Assembly: GCF_003852425.1 (NCBI RefSeq) | Contig: NZ_QAJN01000008.1 | Location: 1 to 64,000 of the forward strand | Direction of reading: 5' to 3' | Source of the DNA: Paucibacter sp. KBW04 | GTDB lineage: Bacteria > Pseudomonadota > Gammaproteobacteria > Burkholderiales > Burkholderiaceae_C | Length of the DNA stretch: 64,000 nucleotides | Shown: positions 27,873 through 36,874 of the stretch, one piece after another | Numbering within the stretch: the first letter of the stretch is position 1 | Layout of the letters: each line of letters opens with the position of its first letter | Notes under the pieces: generated by a model | The model's input: only the letters and a program-made list of their open reading frames with translations | Databases searched by the model: none | Told to the model about the DNA's origin: nothing | Made by a program: the position numbers and the translations under genes

Positions 27873-30599
27873 TCAGGAACCGAACTTATGGCTCAGCTGA
27901 ATCCAGCCTTGACGGCCGAAGGGCTGGTACTGGCCGACGGGATAGTTGGGCCAGCCGCCCGAGCGGTCTTCGCGAATCGAACCCAGCAGGTTGTTGATGG
28001 TCACGCCCACCGTGGTGTTCTTGCTCAGCTCATAGTTGCTGCTGAGATTAAAGCTCCAGTAAGGGCCCAGCCAGCTCTTTCTATCGGCACTGGAAATCGG
28101 CGCGTTCAGGTTGGCGGCCAGGGTGTGGTTCCAGTCGCCCTTGCTCCATTTCAATGAGCTGCTGAAGCGATAGGGGAAGCCGTCGAAGTTGCGTGTGCCG
28201 ACGGTTTCAGTGGCTTCGTCCTCGACGAACTGTTTGGACTTGAAACTCAGCACGCGGTTGTACTTGAGGTTCACATCGAAGCGGCCGAGCTGCTCTGAGG
28301 ACCAACGGAAATTGCCGCTCACATCGACGCCCGAGGTGGCCGTGCTGGCCGCATTGATGGGGTTGACGCGGATCAGCGTGATCTTGTTGGGGTCCAACTC
28401 GGCATCGGCCGGATTGCGGGTGATGCGGGCGAGGGTATCGACGCATTCGGCCGAGCCAATAGGCTTTTTGCCCGTGCGGCAGTCCGACTCCAACCTGAGC
28501 AGGCGGTCTGCATCCAAGGTCGTGACCTCGTCCTTGACACTGATCCTCCAGTAGTCGAGAGAGATGTCAAAGGACTTGTTCGGCTCCCACACCAGGCCCA
28601 GGCCGCTGGAGTCACCATGCTCAGACTTCAAGTCCTTGCCGTTGCTGCTCACATAGTTGGGCTGCACGCTCTTGCATTTGTCCAAGGGCGTGTTGCTCAG
28701 GGCGCAGCTGTAATAGTCCGTGACCCCGGAGTAGTAGCCCTTGCTCTCCAGCGTGAAGAGATAGTTCATATCCGGCGCGCGGAAGCTGGTGCCATGGTTG
28801 GCACGCAGCAGGATCTCGGCTGTGGGGCGGAACTCCAGGCCGGCGCCATAGGTCAGGTCACCGTCCTTGCGAGCTTGGAATTTGTACTGGTCATAGCGCA
28901 CCGAAGCGGTCGCTGTCAGCGTGCTCACAATCGGCGCACGCAGCTCGGTACCGAAGGCATAGCGATCGCGGCTGCCGGTGGTCGAAGGCGTTTGCGTGGT
29001 GTTGTAGAACACGCCTTGGCTCAGACGCGGATCGACACTGTTCAAAAAGCCCTGACGGCCAAACTCAGCCACCACGGCGGCCCGCACAGGACCGGCAGGC
29101 AGGTCGAACACCTCACCGTTGGCCGAGGCGCTGAAGTTATGCGACCACGCCTTGTCATTGGTATAAGAGCGGCCGCGCAGAGCGTCGGCTTCATCAGAGT
29201 TCAAAGGCGTGAACAAGCGTTTCACATCGGGCGCGTAAACCGGCTGGCCGTCTTTGGTACCCAGCTGTTTGCCCAGGAAGAACTCATCGATGCCCGCCAA
29301 CCAGCGTTCGCTCTTCTGGCGGCTCAGGTAGGCACCCGTGTTGACGCCCACGTCATAGCCCCAGTTGCTGTTGGGGATGTCACCGCGCACACCAAAGGCC
29401 AGGTTGTAGCTGTTGTCGCGCCATTCGCGTTCGAACTGACTGGCGCCGCCCAATTCCTCTGGGGCAAACCGCCGCACCCAGCTCTCGACCCGATTGGTGT
29501 TTTGGTTGAAGAAGGTGCTGGCCGCATTGGCCCGCGAGGTCCAGCTCAAGCCCGCCGTGGTCGCGGTGGTGGAGCTGAAGGTGTTGACGCCCTCCAGATA
29601 GAGCTCGGCATTGGGGTGCAGCTCATAGCTCAGGGTCGTGGCAAGATTGCTGGATTGCAAGCCGGTTTGCGTCTGCCAGAAGGCGGTTGTGGGCCGGTTG
29701 GTGGCGCACACTTCGCCGGTGGGCGAGGTCGTCGTGGTGAAGCGAATCAAGCTGTCATGGAAGAGATTGCTGGCCGCCTCGCAACTGCCCGCCGGCGGCG
29801 CGACATAGACCTTGCCTTTCACATCCCGTTGGGAGAAGGCCGGGGTAAAAAGCGCGCTCTCGGACATCAGGTCACGCTGGCGTGCCCAAATCGGATTGCG
29901 CCCGCCCACTTCAAAGCCCCAGGCGCCTTTCAGTTTGCCGAAGTCGACACCACCCGCTGCCTGCAAGCGCACGTTTTCGCCGCCGCCCAGCTGGGTGCCG
30001 CCCGCACGCAGATTCAGCTCGATGCCATCCACCTGCTTCTTCAGGATGATGTTGATCACCGCCGCCACGGCGTCCGAGCCGTAGATGGAGGAGGAGCCAC
30101 CGCTCAGCACCTCGATGCGATCCACCAAGGCCGAGGGAATGGTGGCCGTGTTGACAAAGTTGACTTGACCACCGTAGGCGCGCGGGTAGTCGGCCACACG
30201 GCGACCGTTCAACAGGATCAAGGTCTTGTTCGGGCCCAAGCCCCGGATGCTCAAGGTGTTGGCAGCCGGGGTAAAGGTATTGCCGTAGTCCACACTGGTG
30301 GTGAAGCCGGTGTTCTGCGTCAAGGAGTCCAGCACATCACCGACGTTCTTGTAGCCCAGCTTGTCAAAGTCGCCCGCCTTGATCACCGTCACAGGCGTCA
30401 AGCCCTCTTCATTCACCTTGGAAATGCGTGATCCGGTCACCACCACACGCGCCAGCGGCGAGGCGTCTTTGGCTTGGGCGGCTTCGCTCGGCGCCGGAGC
30501 TGCGGCTTTTTCCTGCGCATGGAGCACGCCGGATTGGAGTGCGAGTACGGTCAACAATGCGGCGGGCAAAGGCAAGAGCTTGCCTGGATGAACTGACAT
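27873..30599 (-). CDS. TonB-dependent outer-membrane receptor
   Basis: The 908-residue protein has a signal peptide (MSVHPGKLLPLPAALLTVLA...HAQ), a plug domain starting with RVVVTGSRISKVNEEGLTPV and containing IRGLGPNKTLILLNG and RIEVLSGGSSSIYGSDAVAA, and a long beta-barrel ending in an aromatic YPVGQYQPFGRQGW...SHKFGS. It transports a bulky ligand using energy from TonB-ExbBD. The barrel contains a repeated RAPDM segment typical of such receptors. A good ribosome-binding site (GAGGATCTTC before the ATG) fixes the start. It is a paralogue of the interrupted receptor at 39098-41806. The ligand is unknown. Confidence 0.93.
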   Translation of the reverse strand: MSVHPGKLLPLPAALLTVLALQSGVLHAQEKAAAPAPSEAAQAKDASPLARVVVTGSRISKVNEEGLTPVTVIKAGDFDKLGYKNVGDVLDSLTQNTGFTTSVDYGNTFTPAANTLSIRGLGPNKTLILLNGRRVADYPRAYGGQVNFVNTATIPSALVDRIEVLSGGSSSIYGSDAVAAVINIILKKQVDGIELNLRAGGTQLGGGENVRLQAAGGVDFGKLKGAWGFEVGGRNPIWARQRDLMSESALFTPAFSQRDVKGKVYVAPPAGSCEAASNLFHDSLIRFTTTTSPTGEVCATNRPTTAFWQTQTGLQSSNLATTLSYELHPNAELYLEGVNTFSSTTATTAGLSWTSRANAASTFFNQNTNRVESWVRRFAPEELGGASQFEREWRDNSYNLAFGVRGDIPNSNWGYDVGVNTGAYLSRQKSERWLAGIDEFFLGKQLGTKDGQPVYAPDVKRLFTPLNSDEADALRGRSYTNDKAWSHNFSASANGEVFDLPAGPVRAAVVAEFGRQGFLNSVDPRLSQGVFYNTTQTPSTTGSRDRYAFGTELRAPIVSTLTATASVRYDQYKFQARKDGDLTYGAGLEFRPTAEILLRANHGTSFRAPDMNYLFTLESKGYYSGVTDYYSCALSNTPLDKCKSVQPNYVSSNGKDLKSEHGDSSGLGLVWEPNKSFDISLDYWRISVKDEVTTLDADRLLRLESDCRTGKKPIGSAECVDTLARITRNPADAELDPNKITLIRVNPINAASTATSGVDVSGNFRWSSEQLGRFDVNLKYNRVLSFKSKQFVEDEATETVGTRNFDGFPYRFSSSLKWSKGDWNHTLAANLNAPISSADRKSWLGPYWSFNLSSNYELSKNTTVGVTINNLLGSIREDRSGGWPNYPVGQYQPFGRQGWIQLSHKFGS

Positions 30600-31012
30600 G
30601 AAGATCCTCGTTTTTTGGTTTTGATGGCCGCCACGATTTCTGGGGCGAGCCTCCCCTCACTCGATCTCGCAAACAGCTGCGAGAGTCCCTGTGAGCGCGG
30701 GGATCCATAACTCTAAAAACGAGCGTCACTCAGGCGAAGCAAAAAATTACGCAGTGCTTTGTCTGTGCAAACGGTAAGCAAATGCGAAATCCTTCCTTGC
30801 CTGCTGCGGGTCTCTCGCAAAGCAAGGGTCGAGCGCAGCACCCAGGCCTTTGGGGCGCCCTCGATTACCGATGTTTTCCCTCAGCTTTCATCAACTTCAT
30901 TCAGTTTTTTCATATGGCCACCTTCAGCTTGCGCCTGGGCCCAGTTTGGCGGGAGCCAGCCTATGCTCGGCGCTCGCCAGATGGCGTGCTTTTGCGAAAA
31001 GAGAAACTGATC
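30600..31012. promoter_or_regulatory. Divergent control region between the TonB receptor and the Spo0M-like gene
   Basis: These 413 bp separate two divergent genes. An open frame upstream of the GTG at 31013 has no recognisable coding content. A 7-bp inverted repeat TCTCGCA/TGCGAGA with a six-base gap lies at 30665-30684 and may be an operator. No promoter could be assigned firmly on either strand. Confidence 0.4.
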
Positions 31013-31813
31013 GTGTTCAAGAAGTTGTTGGCAGCGGTAGGTGTGGGTGGTGCGATGGTCGATACGGTGCTGGACAATCCCAGTCTGCGCCCCGGCGACA
31101 CACTCACCGGCAAGGTGTTGATCAAGGGCGGCGGCGTGCCGCAAAGCATCGAGTATGTGGACTTGGTCCTGATGACCGAGGTCGAGAAAAAGATCAACGG
31201 CGAGGAGTACCGCGCCAGCCATGCGCTGCAGCGTTATCGCGTCTCGGGCGCCATCCAGCTGAGCGCCGGCCAGGACATGATCCTGCCCTTCGCCCTGGGC
31301 CTGCCGCTGGAAACCCCGGTCAACAATGCCCAGGCCCTGGCCAGCCCCGGCTTCCAGGCCTATCTGCCGCGGGTGCGCGCGGCCGTGTGGATTCACACCG
31401 ACCTGGCCATCGCCTCGGCCCGCGATGCGGAGGACCGCGACTTCCTGGACATCCACCCCCTGCCGCAGATGCTGCAGCTGATCAGTGCGATGGCGCAGCT
31501 GGGTTATGCCCATGTCAGCAGCGATGTGGAGGCGGGCGCGGCGCGCTTCAACAATATCCAGAGCAGCCTGGGCTGCTACCAGGAGTTCGAGTTCAAACCC
31601 ACCCGCAACAACTTTGGCAACAGTTTTGGTGGCGGCTTTGGCGGCAGCAGCGTGAAGGAGGTGGAGATCACCTGCATCCCGCGTACCGAGGGCGTGCATG
31701 TGCTGCTGGAGGTGGACCGTCGCTACCGCGGCGACAGCTATCGCAGCCTGCGCATGGGCAGCGACTGGCAACACGTCAACTGGCAGGAACAGCTGCAACG
31801 CGTGCTGGCTTGA
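31013..31813 (+). CDS. Spo0M-like arrestin-fold protein
   Basis: The 266-residue product begins MFKKLLAAVGVGGAMVDTVL and shows the Spo0M family pattern, including the LRPGDTLTGKVLIKGG repeat strand and RYRVSGAIQLSAGQDMILPFAL. The family has an arrestin-like beta-sandwich fold; in Bacillus, Spo0M controls entry into sporulation, but here, in a non-sporulating Gram-negative, it is more likely a stress or cell-organisation factor. The GTG start matches the family N-terminus. A Gly/Asn/Phe-rich loop (NNFGNSFGGGFGGSS) splits the second domain. Four codons after the last conserved strand the protein ends at a TGA. Confidence 0.85.
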   Translation: MFKKLLAAVGVGGAMVDTVLDNPSLRPGDTLTGKVLIKGGGVPQSIEYVDLVLMTEVEKKINGEEYRASHALQRYRVSGAIQLSAGQDMILPFALGLPLETPVNNAQALASPGFQAYLPRVRAAVWIHTDLAIASARDAEDRDFLDIHPLPQMLQLISAMAQLGYAHVSSDVEAGAARFNNIQSSLGCYQEFEFKPTRNNFGNSFGGGFGGSSVKEVEITCIPRTEGVHVLLEVDRRYRGDSYRSLRMGSDWQHVNWQEQLQRVLA

Positions 31814-31872
31814 AAACGCGCTCCGCAGCCCTCAGCTAGGCCACCAGACCCCTCGCTCAAGGAACCCTGTTC

Positions 31873-32289
31873 ATGCTGATCACCTGCCCTCACTGCCACA
31901 CCAAGAATCGCGTCCCTGACGAGCGGGCGACGCAAGACCCGGTCTGCGGCCACTGTGGCCAGGCTTTGCTGAGCGGCGAGGTCTTGTCGCTGACGAATGC
32001 CGCCGACTTTGACAAGGTGGTGGCGGGCAGCGAGTTGCCGGTGCTGGTGGACTTCTGGGCGCCCTGGTGCGGGCCCTGCCGCATGATGGCGCCGCAGTTC
32101 GAGCAGGCTGCCCGCCAGCTCAAGGGTCAGGTCTTGTTCATCAAGGTCAATAGCGATGAGGCCCAAGCCCTCTCGCAGCGCTACGCGATACGCAGCATCC
32201 CGACGCTGATCCAGCTGCGCGGCGGCCAGGAGCTGCAGCGCGTCTCGGGCGCGCTGCAGGCCGGGCAGATCATCCAGTGGCTGCGCTAA
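31873..32289 (+). CDS. trxC: Thioredoxin 2 (zinc-binding thioredoxin)
   Basis: This 138-residue cytoplasmic thioredoxin starts with a zinc-ribbon-like module having two CxxC motifs (CPHC and CGHC, about residues 5-30). It is followed by the thioredoxin fold with active site WCGPC near residue 63 and the cis-Pro loop SIPTL near 115. It reduces disulfides in oxidised proteins and complements TrxA under oxidative stress in E. coli. The ribosome-binding site AAGGAA precedes the ATG. The gene lies 59 bp after the Spo0M-like gene and ends at a strong shared terminator. Confidence 0.95.
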   Translation: MLITCPHCHTKNRVPDERATQDPVCGHCGQALLSGEVLSLTNAADFDKVVAGSELPVLVDFWAPWCGPCRMMAPQFEQAARQLKGQVLFIKVNSDEAQALSQRYAIRSIPTLIQLRGGQELQRVSGALQAGQIIQWLR

Positions 32290-32326
32290 GTTCCACATAA
32301 AGGGCGCTGGCCTGAAGCAAAAAAAG

Positions 32327-32356
32327 AAAAGGGCGCCCGTCGGGCGCCCTTTTTTC
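32327..32356. terminator. Bidirectional intrinsic terminator between trxC and the M4 protease gene
   Basis: A GC-rich palindrome of the form GGGCGCCCGTCGGGCGCCC is flanked by an A-tract on the left and a T-tract on the right. It serves both convergent genes. Confidence 0.85.
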
Positions 32357-32385
32357 ATCCCTGGGTGAGGCCCAGGGTTTGGCTC

Positions 32386-35196
32386 TTAAGGCGTGGTGCA
32401 GCTATAGACGGAGACATCGTCCACATACCAACCCAGGGCGCCACCACCGCAGTCATTGCCCAGTTCAAAGCGGAGCTTGACCTTGGCACCCGGTGCCGCA
32501 TAAGGCGCCAGATTGATGATGGAACGACCCCAACTACCGCCCACCTTGCCACCGTCGCCACCCGAGAAGGCCGCCTGGCCGGCCAGGGGGTTGTCGTTGC
32601 CGGCTGCCGCAGTGGTCAGCGTGGTGTTGTAGGGGTTGTAGATGAAGTCGGCTGCGTTCACCAAGGTCCAGGCACCGCCGTTGACGCTGATCTTCAGATT
32701 GGCCCCGTCATAGCCAGCCTCGGTGGAGACCCAATGGTCAAAGCTCATGCGCAAGGTGCTGGCACCGGCCGGAATGGTGATCTCCGGGCTTTCCAGACGC
32801 TGGACACCGGCTTCGCTACCGGTGCCACCGCAAGAACCGCCATTGATGTCGGCCGCGTAGATGGCATAGCCTGGTCGACCACTTGGCAGCTTGTTCACCA
32901 CACCGAAATTACGCGGTGTGAAGGAGCCGCCAGCGATGCCGCCATTGCTCAGCGTCCACTTCAACCCGCCGCGCTTGCCGCCGTCAAAACCGTCAGCGGC
33001 GATGACCGTCGGGTTGCCGACCGGGCACTGTGCCGGCGGATTCTGCCCCAGCAGCGTCTGGAAGCCACACTGCGCAGGAGGCGTACGCAACTCAACCGCC
33101 AAGGCCGCCTTGGCCACTTGCTGGCAGTCCGAGCTGGTGATGACTTCGCCCGCAGGCATGCCGGACTTCAAGGCGGCCAGGCTGATGCCTGTCAAGTCGG
33201 CGCAAGACTGCTCGATGGCGTCGGCATGCTCAGGGAAGCCGCTGGCCTGGCTTTGATAGACGCTTTGGGCACGGTAGTAGATGTGCGCCGCCTTGGTCAG
33301 GCCGATGGCTGAGACGGTCTGGCCGTTGTAGCTGCCACCATCGACGAGCAAGGCATAGGCATGGTTGGGCACACCGGAGTTGCTGTGCACGCCGCCTTGG
33401 TCGCTGGTGATGGGGCCGCAGGCGTACTGCGCATCCGACACCTTGCCCGGGTTGCCATAGCAGGTGGGGTTGTACATATCGCGGATGGCGCCGCCGAAGG
33501 CGCTGGAGTCCTCACCCACCAGCCAGCGCACCGAGTTGTCGCTGCCCGGGCCGCGCAGCAGCGAGGCGGTCACACCAGTTTGAGCCTTGATGGCTGTGCC
33601 ATCGGCCTGGGTTACCGACAGAGAAGGGACGGTGATAGTGGCATCGGAGCCGCCCATATTGATCGTACCGGCAGCGTTATTGCCGACGATGACGCCGACC
33701 GCGCCGTTCAACTGCGCGTTCTTGACCTTGACGGCAAAGCCGCAGGTGCCGCGGTCTACAAAGGCGATCTTGCCTGCCACAGCAGCGGCGTTGACAAAAG
33801 GCGTGGAGCAGCCGTCGGTCAGGCTGCTGCCGCTCGTCGTCACGCCATCATTCACCACCACCACGTCCTGGGTGCTGAGCGAGAAGGACTGCGGCCCAAA
33901 GGCGGCCGTGCCGGCATTCCTAACGCCGGCAATGGCGGCCGGAGACTGAATATTGACCTGCGCCACACTGCTGCTGGCCGTGCAAGCACCGGCGGTGCGC
34001 AAGGTATCGGGCGTGTCGCCACCACGGCCGTTGATGCGGTCCACGGTCTCGCCCCAGATGTCCGAATAGGCTTCGTTCAGCGCACCGGGCTGCCAGGCGT
34101 AGATCAAGCCATGGGTGTATTCGGTGTAAGCATGAGCCCATTCATGGGCGGTGACATCATCGGTGGTCGTGCCGGGGCAGAAGGAGATGTAGACACCATT
34201 CCAGGACGCATTCGGGCAGCCGTTGCCACGGTTGAAGATGGAATCCATGGTAGCGCCGAGGCCATTGAAGGAGTCGCGGCCGAAAGCGGTTTTGAACAGA
34301 TCGTAAATTTCGCCCGAGGCGGCGATCATATTGTCGGCCTCGGTATTGCCGGTGGGGAAGGGGTTGCCTTCCACCCAGAAGGGCGCGTTCGGGTAGTTCG
34401 GGCCGGGCTGGGTAGTGTTGCCCGCGTCAAAGGCACGGCGATTCTTGCCCTCATGGATACCGGCGATGCGCTCGATGACCTTGCCCGAGTGCGCGTCAAC
34501 AAAGACGAACTCACGCACATTCGAGCCATTGCCCACCTCGACCTGCCAGGCCAGGTGATTGGCGCCTTCCACACCCTTGGCCAGGCCTTCACGGTAGACC
34601 ATCAGCGTCGGCTTGGACGTGCCCACCTTGGCCGCCGCTGCGCTGCTGAGCTCGGCCACCACGATCTTCTTGGCCGCTGCAGCAGCCTCGGCGGCGCTGC
34701 GAGTAGGCGTCGCATTGAGTTCGATGCCGGGAACAAAAGTTCCGTTCACCACGGTCAGCTTGCCGGCCGCGTCAAAGTGGCTCTTCAGCTCGGCGCCGAA
34801 CACCGGCACGCCTTGGTAAAGCTGCTTTTGGCTGAGATGGGCGGCACCATATCGATCCTTGACCAACTGGCCGGCGCTGAGTTCGCTCGCGCTATTGCTG
34901 AGGCCGAACATGCTGCCGTAACTGCTCAAGAACTGCGCCGCGCCGCGCCGCAGTTCCTCGTCGGCGACCGGGCGTGCCGAGGCCGCCGAACGCGTGTTGC
35001 CCTGGGCCAAGCGCACAAAGCCAACGGCACCGGTGGCGCTGTTGTAGCTCACTTTGGGCGCCATACCGCTGTCGGTGCCAAGGCGCGCCAGCGCGTCGCG
35101 CTGACCCACCAAGGAGCCCGTCGATGCGGCCTGAGCGGTCAAGGCCATGCCGGCAGCCAGTGCCAGGACGGACAACTTCAGATGAATTCGAGTCAT
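32386..35196 (-). CDS. Secreted M4 (thermolysin-like) metallopeptidase with inserted PA domain
   Basis: The 936-residue precursor has a signal peptide (MTRIHLKLSVLALAAGMALTAQA), an FTP/PepSY-type propeptide (about 30-210), and the catalytic domain. The active site is HEWAH at 351-355 with the third zinc ligand in NEAYSD (~375). A protease-associated (PA) domain is inserted after it (about 400-540), and the rest of the M4 fold resumes with WLVGEDSSAFGG and the GGVHSNSGVPNHA transition-state His. The C-terminus is a jelly-roll/MAM-like domain ending in a disulfide-type YSCTTP. A GGGAG ribosome-binding site supports the ATG at 35196 over the upstream one at 35217. Confidence 0.92.
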   Translation of the reverse strand: MTRIHLKLSVLALAAGMALTAQAASTGSLVGQRDALARLGTDSGMAPKVSYNSATGAVGFVRLAQGNTRSAASARPVADEELRRGAAQFLSSYGSMFGLSNSASELSAGQLVKDRYGAAHLSQKQLYQGVPVFGAELKSHFDAAGKLTVVNGTFVPGIELNATPTRSAAEAAAAAKKIVVAELSSAAAAKVGTSKPTLMVYREGLAKGVEGANHLAWQVEVGNGSNVREFVFVDAHSGKVIERIAGIHEGKNRRAFDAGNTTQPGPNYPNAPFWVEGNPFPTGNTEADNMIAASGEIYDLFKTAFGRDSFNGLGATMDSIFNRGNGCPNASWNGVYISFCPGTTTDDVTAHEWAHAYTEYTHGLIYAWQPGALNEAYSDIWGETVDRINGRGGDTPDTLRTAGACTASSSVAQVNIQSPAAIAGVRNAGTAAFGPQSFSLSTQDVVVVNDGVTTSGSSLTDGCSTPFVNAAAVAGKIAFVDRGTCGFAVKVKNAQLNGAVGVIVGNNAAGTINMGGSDATITVPSLSVTQADGTAIKAQTGVTASLLRGPGSDNSVRWLVGEDSSAFGGAIRDMYNPTCYGNPGKVSDAQYACGPITSDQGGVHSNSGVPNHAYALLVDGGSYNGQTVSAIGLTKAAHIYYRAQSVYQSQASGFPEHADAIEQSCADLTGISLAALKSGMPAGEVITSSDCQQVAKAALAVELRTPPAQCGFQTLLGQNPPAQCPVGNPTVIAADGFDGGKRGGLKWTLSNGGIAGGSFTPRNFGVVNKLPSGRPGYAIYAADINGGSCGGTGSEAGVQRLESPEITIPAGASTLRMSFDHWVSTEAGYDGANLKISVNGGAWTLVNAADFIYNPYNTTLTTAAAGNDNPLAGQAAFSGGDGGKVGGSWGRSIINLAPYAAPGAKVKLRFELGNDCGGGALGWYVDDVSVYSCTTP

Positions 35197-35300
35197 AAAA
35201 AACTCCCATCGGCGCACACGCGCCGCGGTAAGAAGAAGAGGGGATGGAGTACGAAGCTATCAGGCCCCAAAAAGGCCAAACGCCTAGCTTTGAGCTGGCC

Positions 35301-35903
35301 TCAGACGGCGCGCCGACGCGCGGCCAGCAGGCCCATCACACCCAGACCCATCAAGGCCCAGCTGGCAGGCTCGGGCACGGCGGCAATGGTGCCAACGGTC
35401 AGGTTGTCCATCGAGGCATAGAGCGATTGGCCTGGGGCGCTGATCGTGAGCGAGGTGATGTCCAGGGTCGACACGAAACCGCGATAGCTGTCGGCAAAGC
35501 TGGTCGGCGTGAAGCTGACGGTGGTGGCATCGCTCAGCGTCACGGTCACATTGACCGACTGCAAGCTGTCACCGAGGTCCACCGTAAAGAAGTTGCCGCC
35601 GACGGCCTTGACGCCGGCGCCAAAGCTCACCGTCAGGGCGTCATCGATCTGACTGGTGCCGAGGAAGCCTCCCGACAGGTACAGGCCGCTGGACGCCTGC
35701 GCAGTGAAGGCAAAAGTGCCGCTGCCAAAGGTCTGAGGACCCGGTGGCCCATCGCTCAAATCGGTAAAGGTCTCCGTATAACTGGCCGGAGCCAGCTGCG
35801 CCAAAAACCCGGACTGTGAGGTGTAGACCGTGGTGGAGGCGATAGCGGAGGCTGACATTGTGAGCAGCGCAACGACTGGTAGCAGGTGGCGGATAGCTTG
35901 CAT
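35301..35903 (-). CDS. PEP-CTERM sorting domain protein
   Basis: The ~200-residue protein begins with a signal peptide (MQAIRHLLPVVALLTMSASAIAS) and ends with a classic PEP-CTERM tag: VPEPASWALMGLG, a hydrophobic helix and an RRRAV basic tail. Such proteins are cut by an exosortase (EpsH/XrtA-type) and attached or released at the cell surface, often during exopolysaccharide or biofilm production. The middle is Ser/Thr/Gly-rich beta structure of unknown fold. The ATG at 35903 is preferred over the longer frame from 36035. A perfect CRP/FNR-like palindrome lies 72 bp upstream. No exosortase gene is seen in this window. Confidence 0.9.
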   Translation of the reverse strand: MQAIRHLLPVVALLTMSASAIASTTVYTSQSGFLAQLAPASYTETFTDLSDGPPGPQTFGSGTFAFTAQASSGLYLSGGFLGTSQIDDALTVSFGAGVKAVGGNFFTVDLGDSLQSVNVTVTLSDATTVSFTPTSFADSYRGFVSTLDITSLTISAPGQSLYASMDNLTVGTIAAVPEPASWALMGLGVMGLLAARRRAV

Positions 35904-35974
35904 ACAGGGCCTTGTCAGAACGTTTGAGGGGAGGCGATACCCGGTCGGTAGGGCCGCTCCGATTCTGAAAGACC

Positions 35975-35990
35975 TGTGACTTAAATCACA
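35975..35990. promoter_or_regulatory. Perfect CRP/FNR-family binding palindrome
   Basis: TGTGACTTAAATCACA matches the CRP consensus TGTGA-N6-TCACA exactly. It lies 72 bp upstream of the PEP-CTERM start in the 148-bp gap 35904-36051. Its position suits activation of that gene by a CRP-type or FNR-type regulator; the lipoprotein gene to the other side points away from it. Confidence 0.6.
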
Positions 35991-36051
35991 CCCTGGATAT
36001 GAGGGAAGTAAAAACCAGAAGCTCCCCCCGATCACAGGCCGATTCCCGGCC

Positions 36052-36501
36052 TTATTTGTCGGCCAAATCTTCTTTCGTGGACAAATTCGAGGCTTGAATC
36101 AGCAAGGTCAGGACATAGTCGGCCGTGGCAATGGTTTTGCCTCCCACGGGCAAGGGCTCCAGGCGGATCAGGCGCAGCGGCTGGCCCTGAGCGCTGGCCT
36201 CGCCATCCACCGGCAAACGCATCTCCAGGCTCTGGCGGCTGGCGGAGGCGCGCTGCAGCCAAACGCGCACGACGGCCTCGCCGGCCCACACACATTGCAC
36301 GCCCTTGGGGCAGCGGGAATCGCGGACGACCGCGTCGAAGCCGACCCGCAAATCGCTGCCGCGTAACTGGGCGGAGCCGCCAACCGGCAGTTGAAAGGCG
36401 GTGTCGATCTCAACCAGCCGAGGCTCCTGCGGCGTGGCCGTGCCACAGGCGGGCAAGAGCGCGGCCATGAGCAGCAGCGCGGCGGGGGCTTTTCTCAGCA
36501 T
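36052..36501 (-). CDS. Putative lipoprotein of unknown function
   Basis: The 149-residue product has a lipoprotein signal with lipobox LLPAC (Cys19) after a hydrophobic stretch, so it should be anchored to a membrane after export. The mature part has GSAQLRGSDLRVGFDAVVRD, a Cys pair (CPKGVQC) that may form a disulfide, and a beta-strand-rich remainder. I recognise no domain. The ATG at 36501 is preferred to the one at 36585, since only it places the lipobox correctly. The upstream gap to ybdD holds the terminator of the cstA operon. Confidence 0.75.
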   Translation of the reverse strand: MLRKAPAALLLMAALLPACGTATPQEPRLVEIDTAFQLPVGGSAQLRGSDLRVGFDAVVRDSRCPKGVQCVWAGEAVVRVWLQRASASRQSLEMRLPVDGEASAQGQPLRLIRLEPLPVGGKTIATADYVLTLLIQASNLSTKEDLADK

Positions 36502-36570
36502 CGCGTTCTCCCGTGGGTAGGAGCGCATCGTAGACCCAAGCGACAGCAGCCCCGACCTAGCCGCAGCAAA

Positions 36571-36602
36571 GAAAAAGGCCTTCACCCAATGAGTGAAGGC
36601 CT
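36571..36602 (-). terminator. Intrinsic terminator of the cstA-ybdD operon
   Basis: Perfect 10-bp arms AGGCCTTCAC (36576-36585) and GTGAAGGCCT (36593-36602) enclose a 7-nt loop. The plus-strand A-run to the left of the stem (36572-36576) is a T-run on the minus strand, so it terminates the minus-strand genes 36 bases after the ybdD stop. Confidence 0.85.
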
Positions 36603-36637
36603 GTTCGCTGGCTCGCCTGGCTTTCAGCCCGGCCGCT

Positions 36638-36874
36638 TCAACAGCACATCTTGCCCTTGCCCGTGCCGTAGCGCGCTTGTTGGCGCTCGCGGAAGAAGGC
36701 CTCGAAGCTCATCGGGGCCTGATCCGGGTGGTTGGCCTGCATATGCTTGAGGTAGCCACCGTAGTCCGGCAGGCCCACCATCAGGCGCAGGCTTTGCGCC
36801 ATATAGCGGCCGGCTTGGCCGAGCTCAGCACCCAACTCGGCGCTGCGCTCCACCAGGGCGGTCAGCTTAGCCAA
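36638..36874 (-). CDS. YbdD/YjiX family protein (CstA/BtsT partner)
   Basis: The 78-residue protein has the YbdD/YjiX (DUF466) pattern: LRLMVGLPDYGGYLKHMQANHP in the middle, MSFEAFFRERQQARYG near the end, and a terminal Cys-Cys pair. Members are always encoded next to CstA/YjiY-type transporters and appear to help their assembly or function. Its start overlaps the cstA stop by eight bases, showing translational coupling. No signal peptide or membrane helix is predicted. Confidence 0.92.
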   Translation of the reverse strand: MAKLTALVERSAELGAELGQAGRYMAQSLRLMVGLPDYGGYLKHMQANHPDQAPMSFEAFFRERQQARYGTGKGKMCC

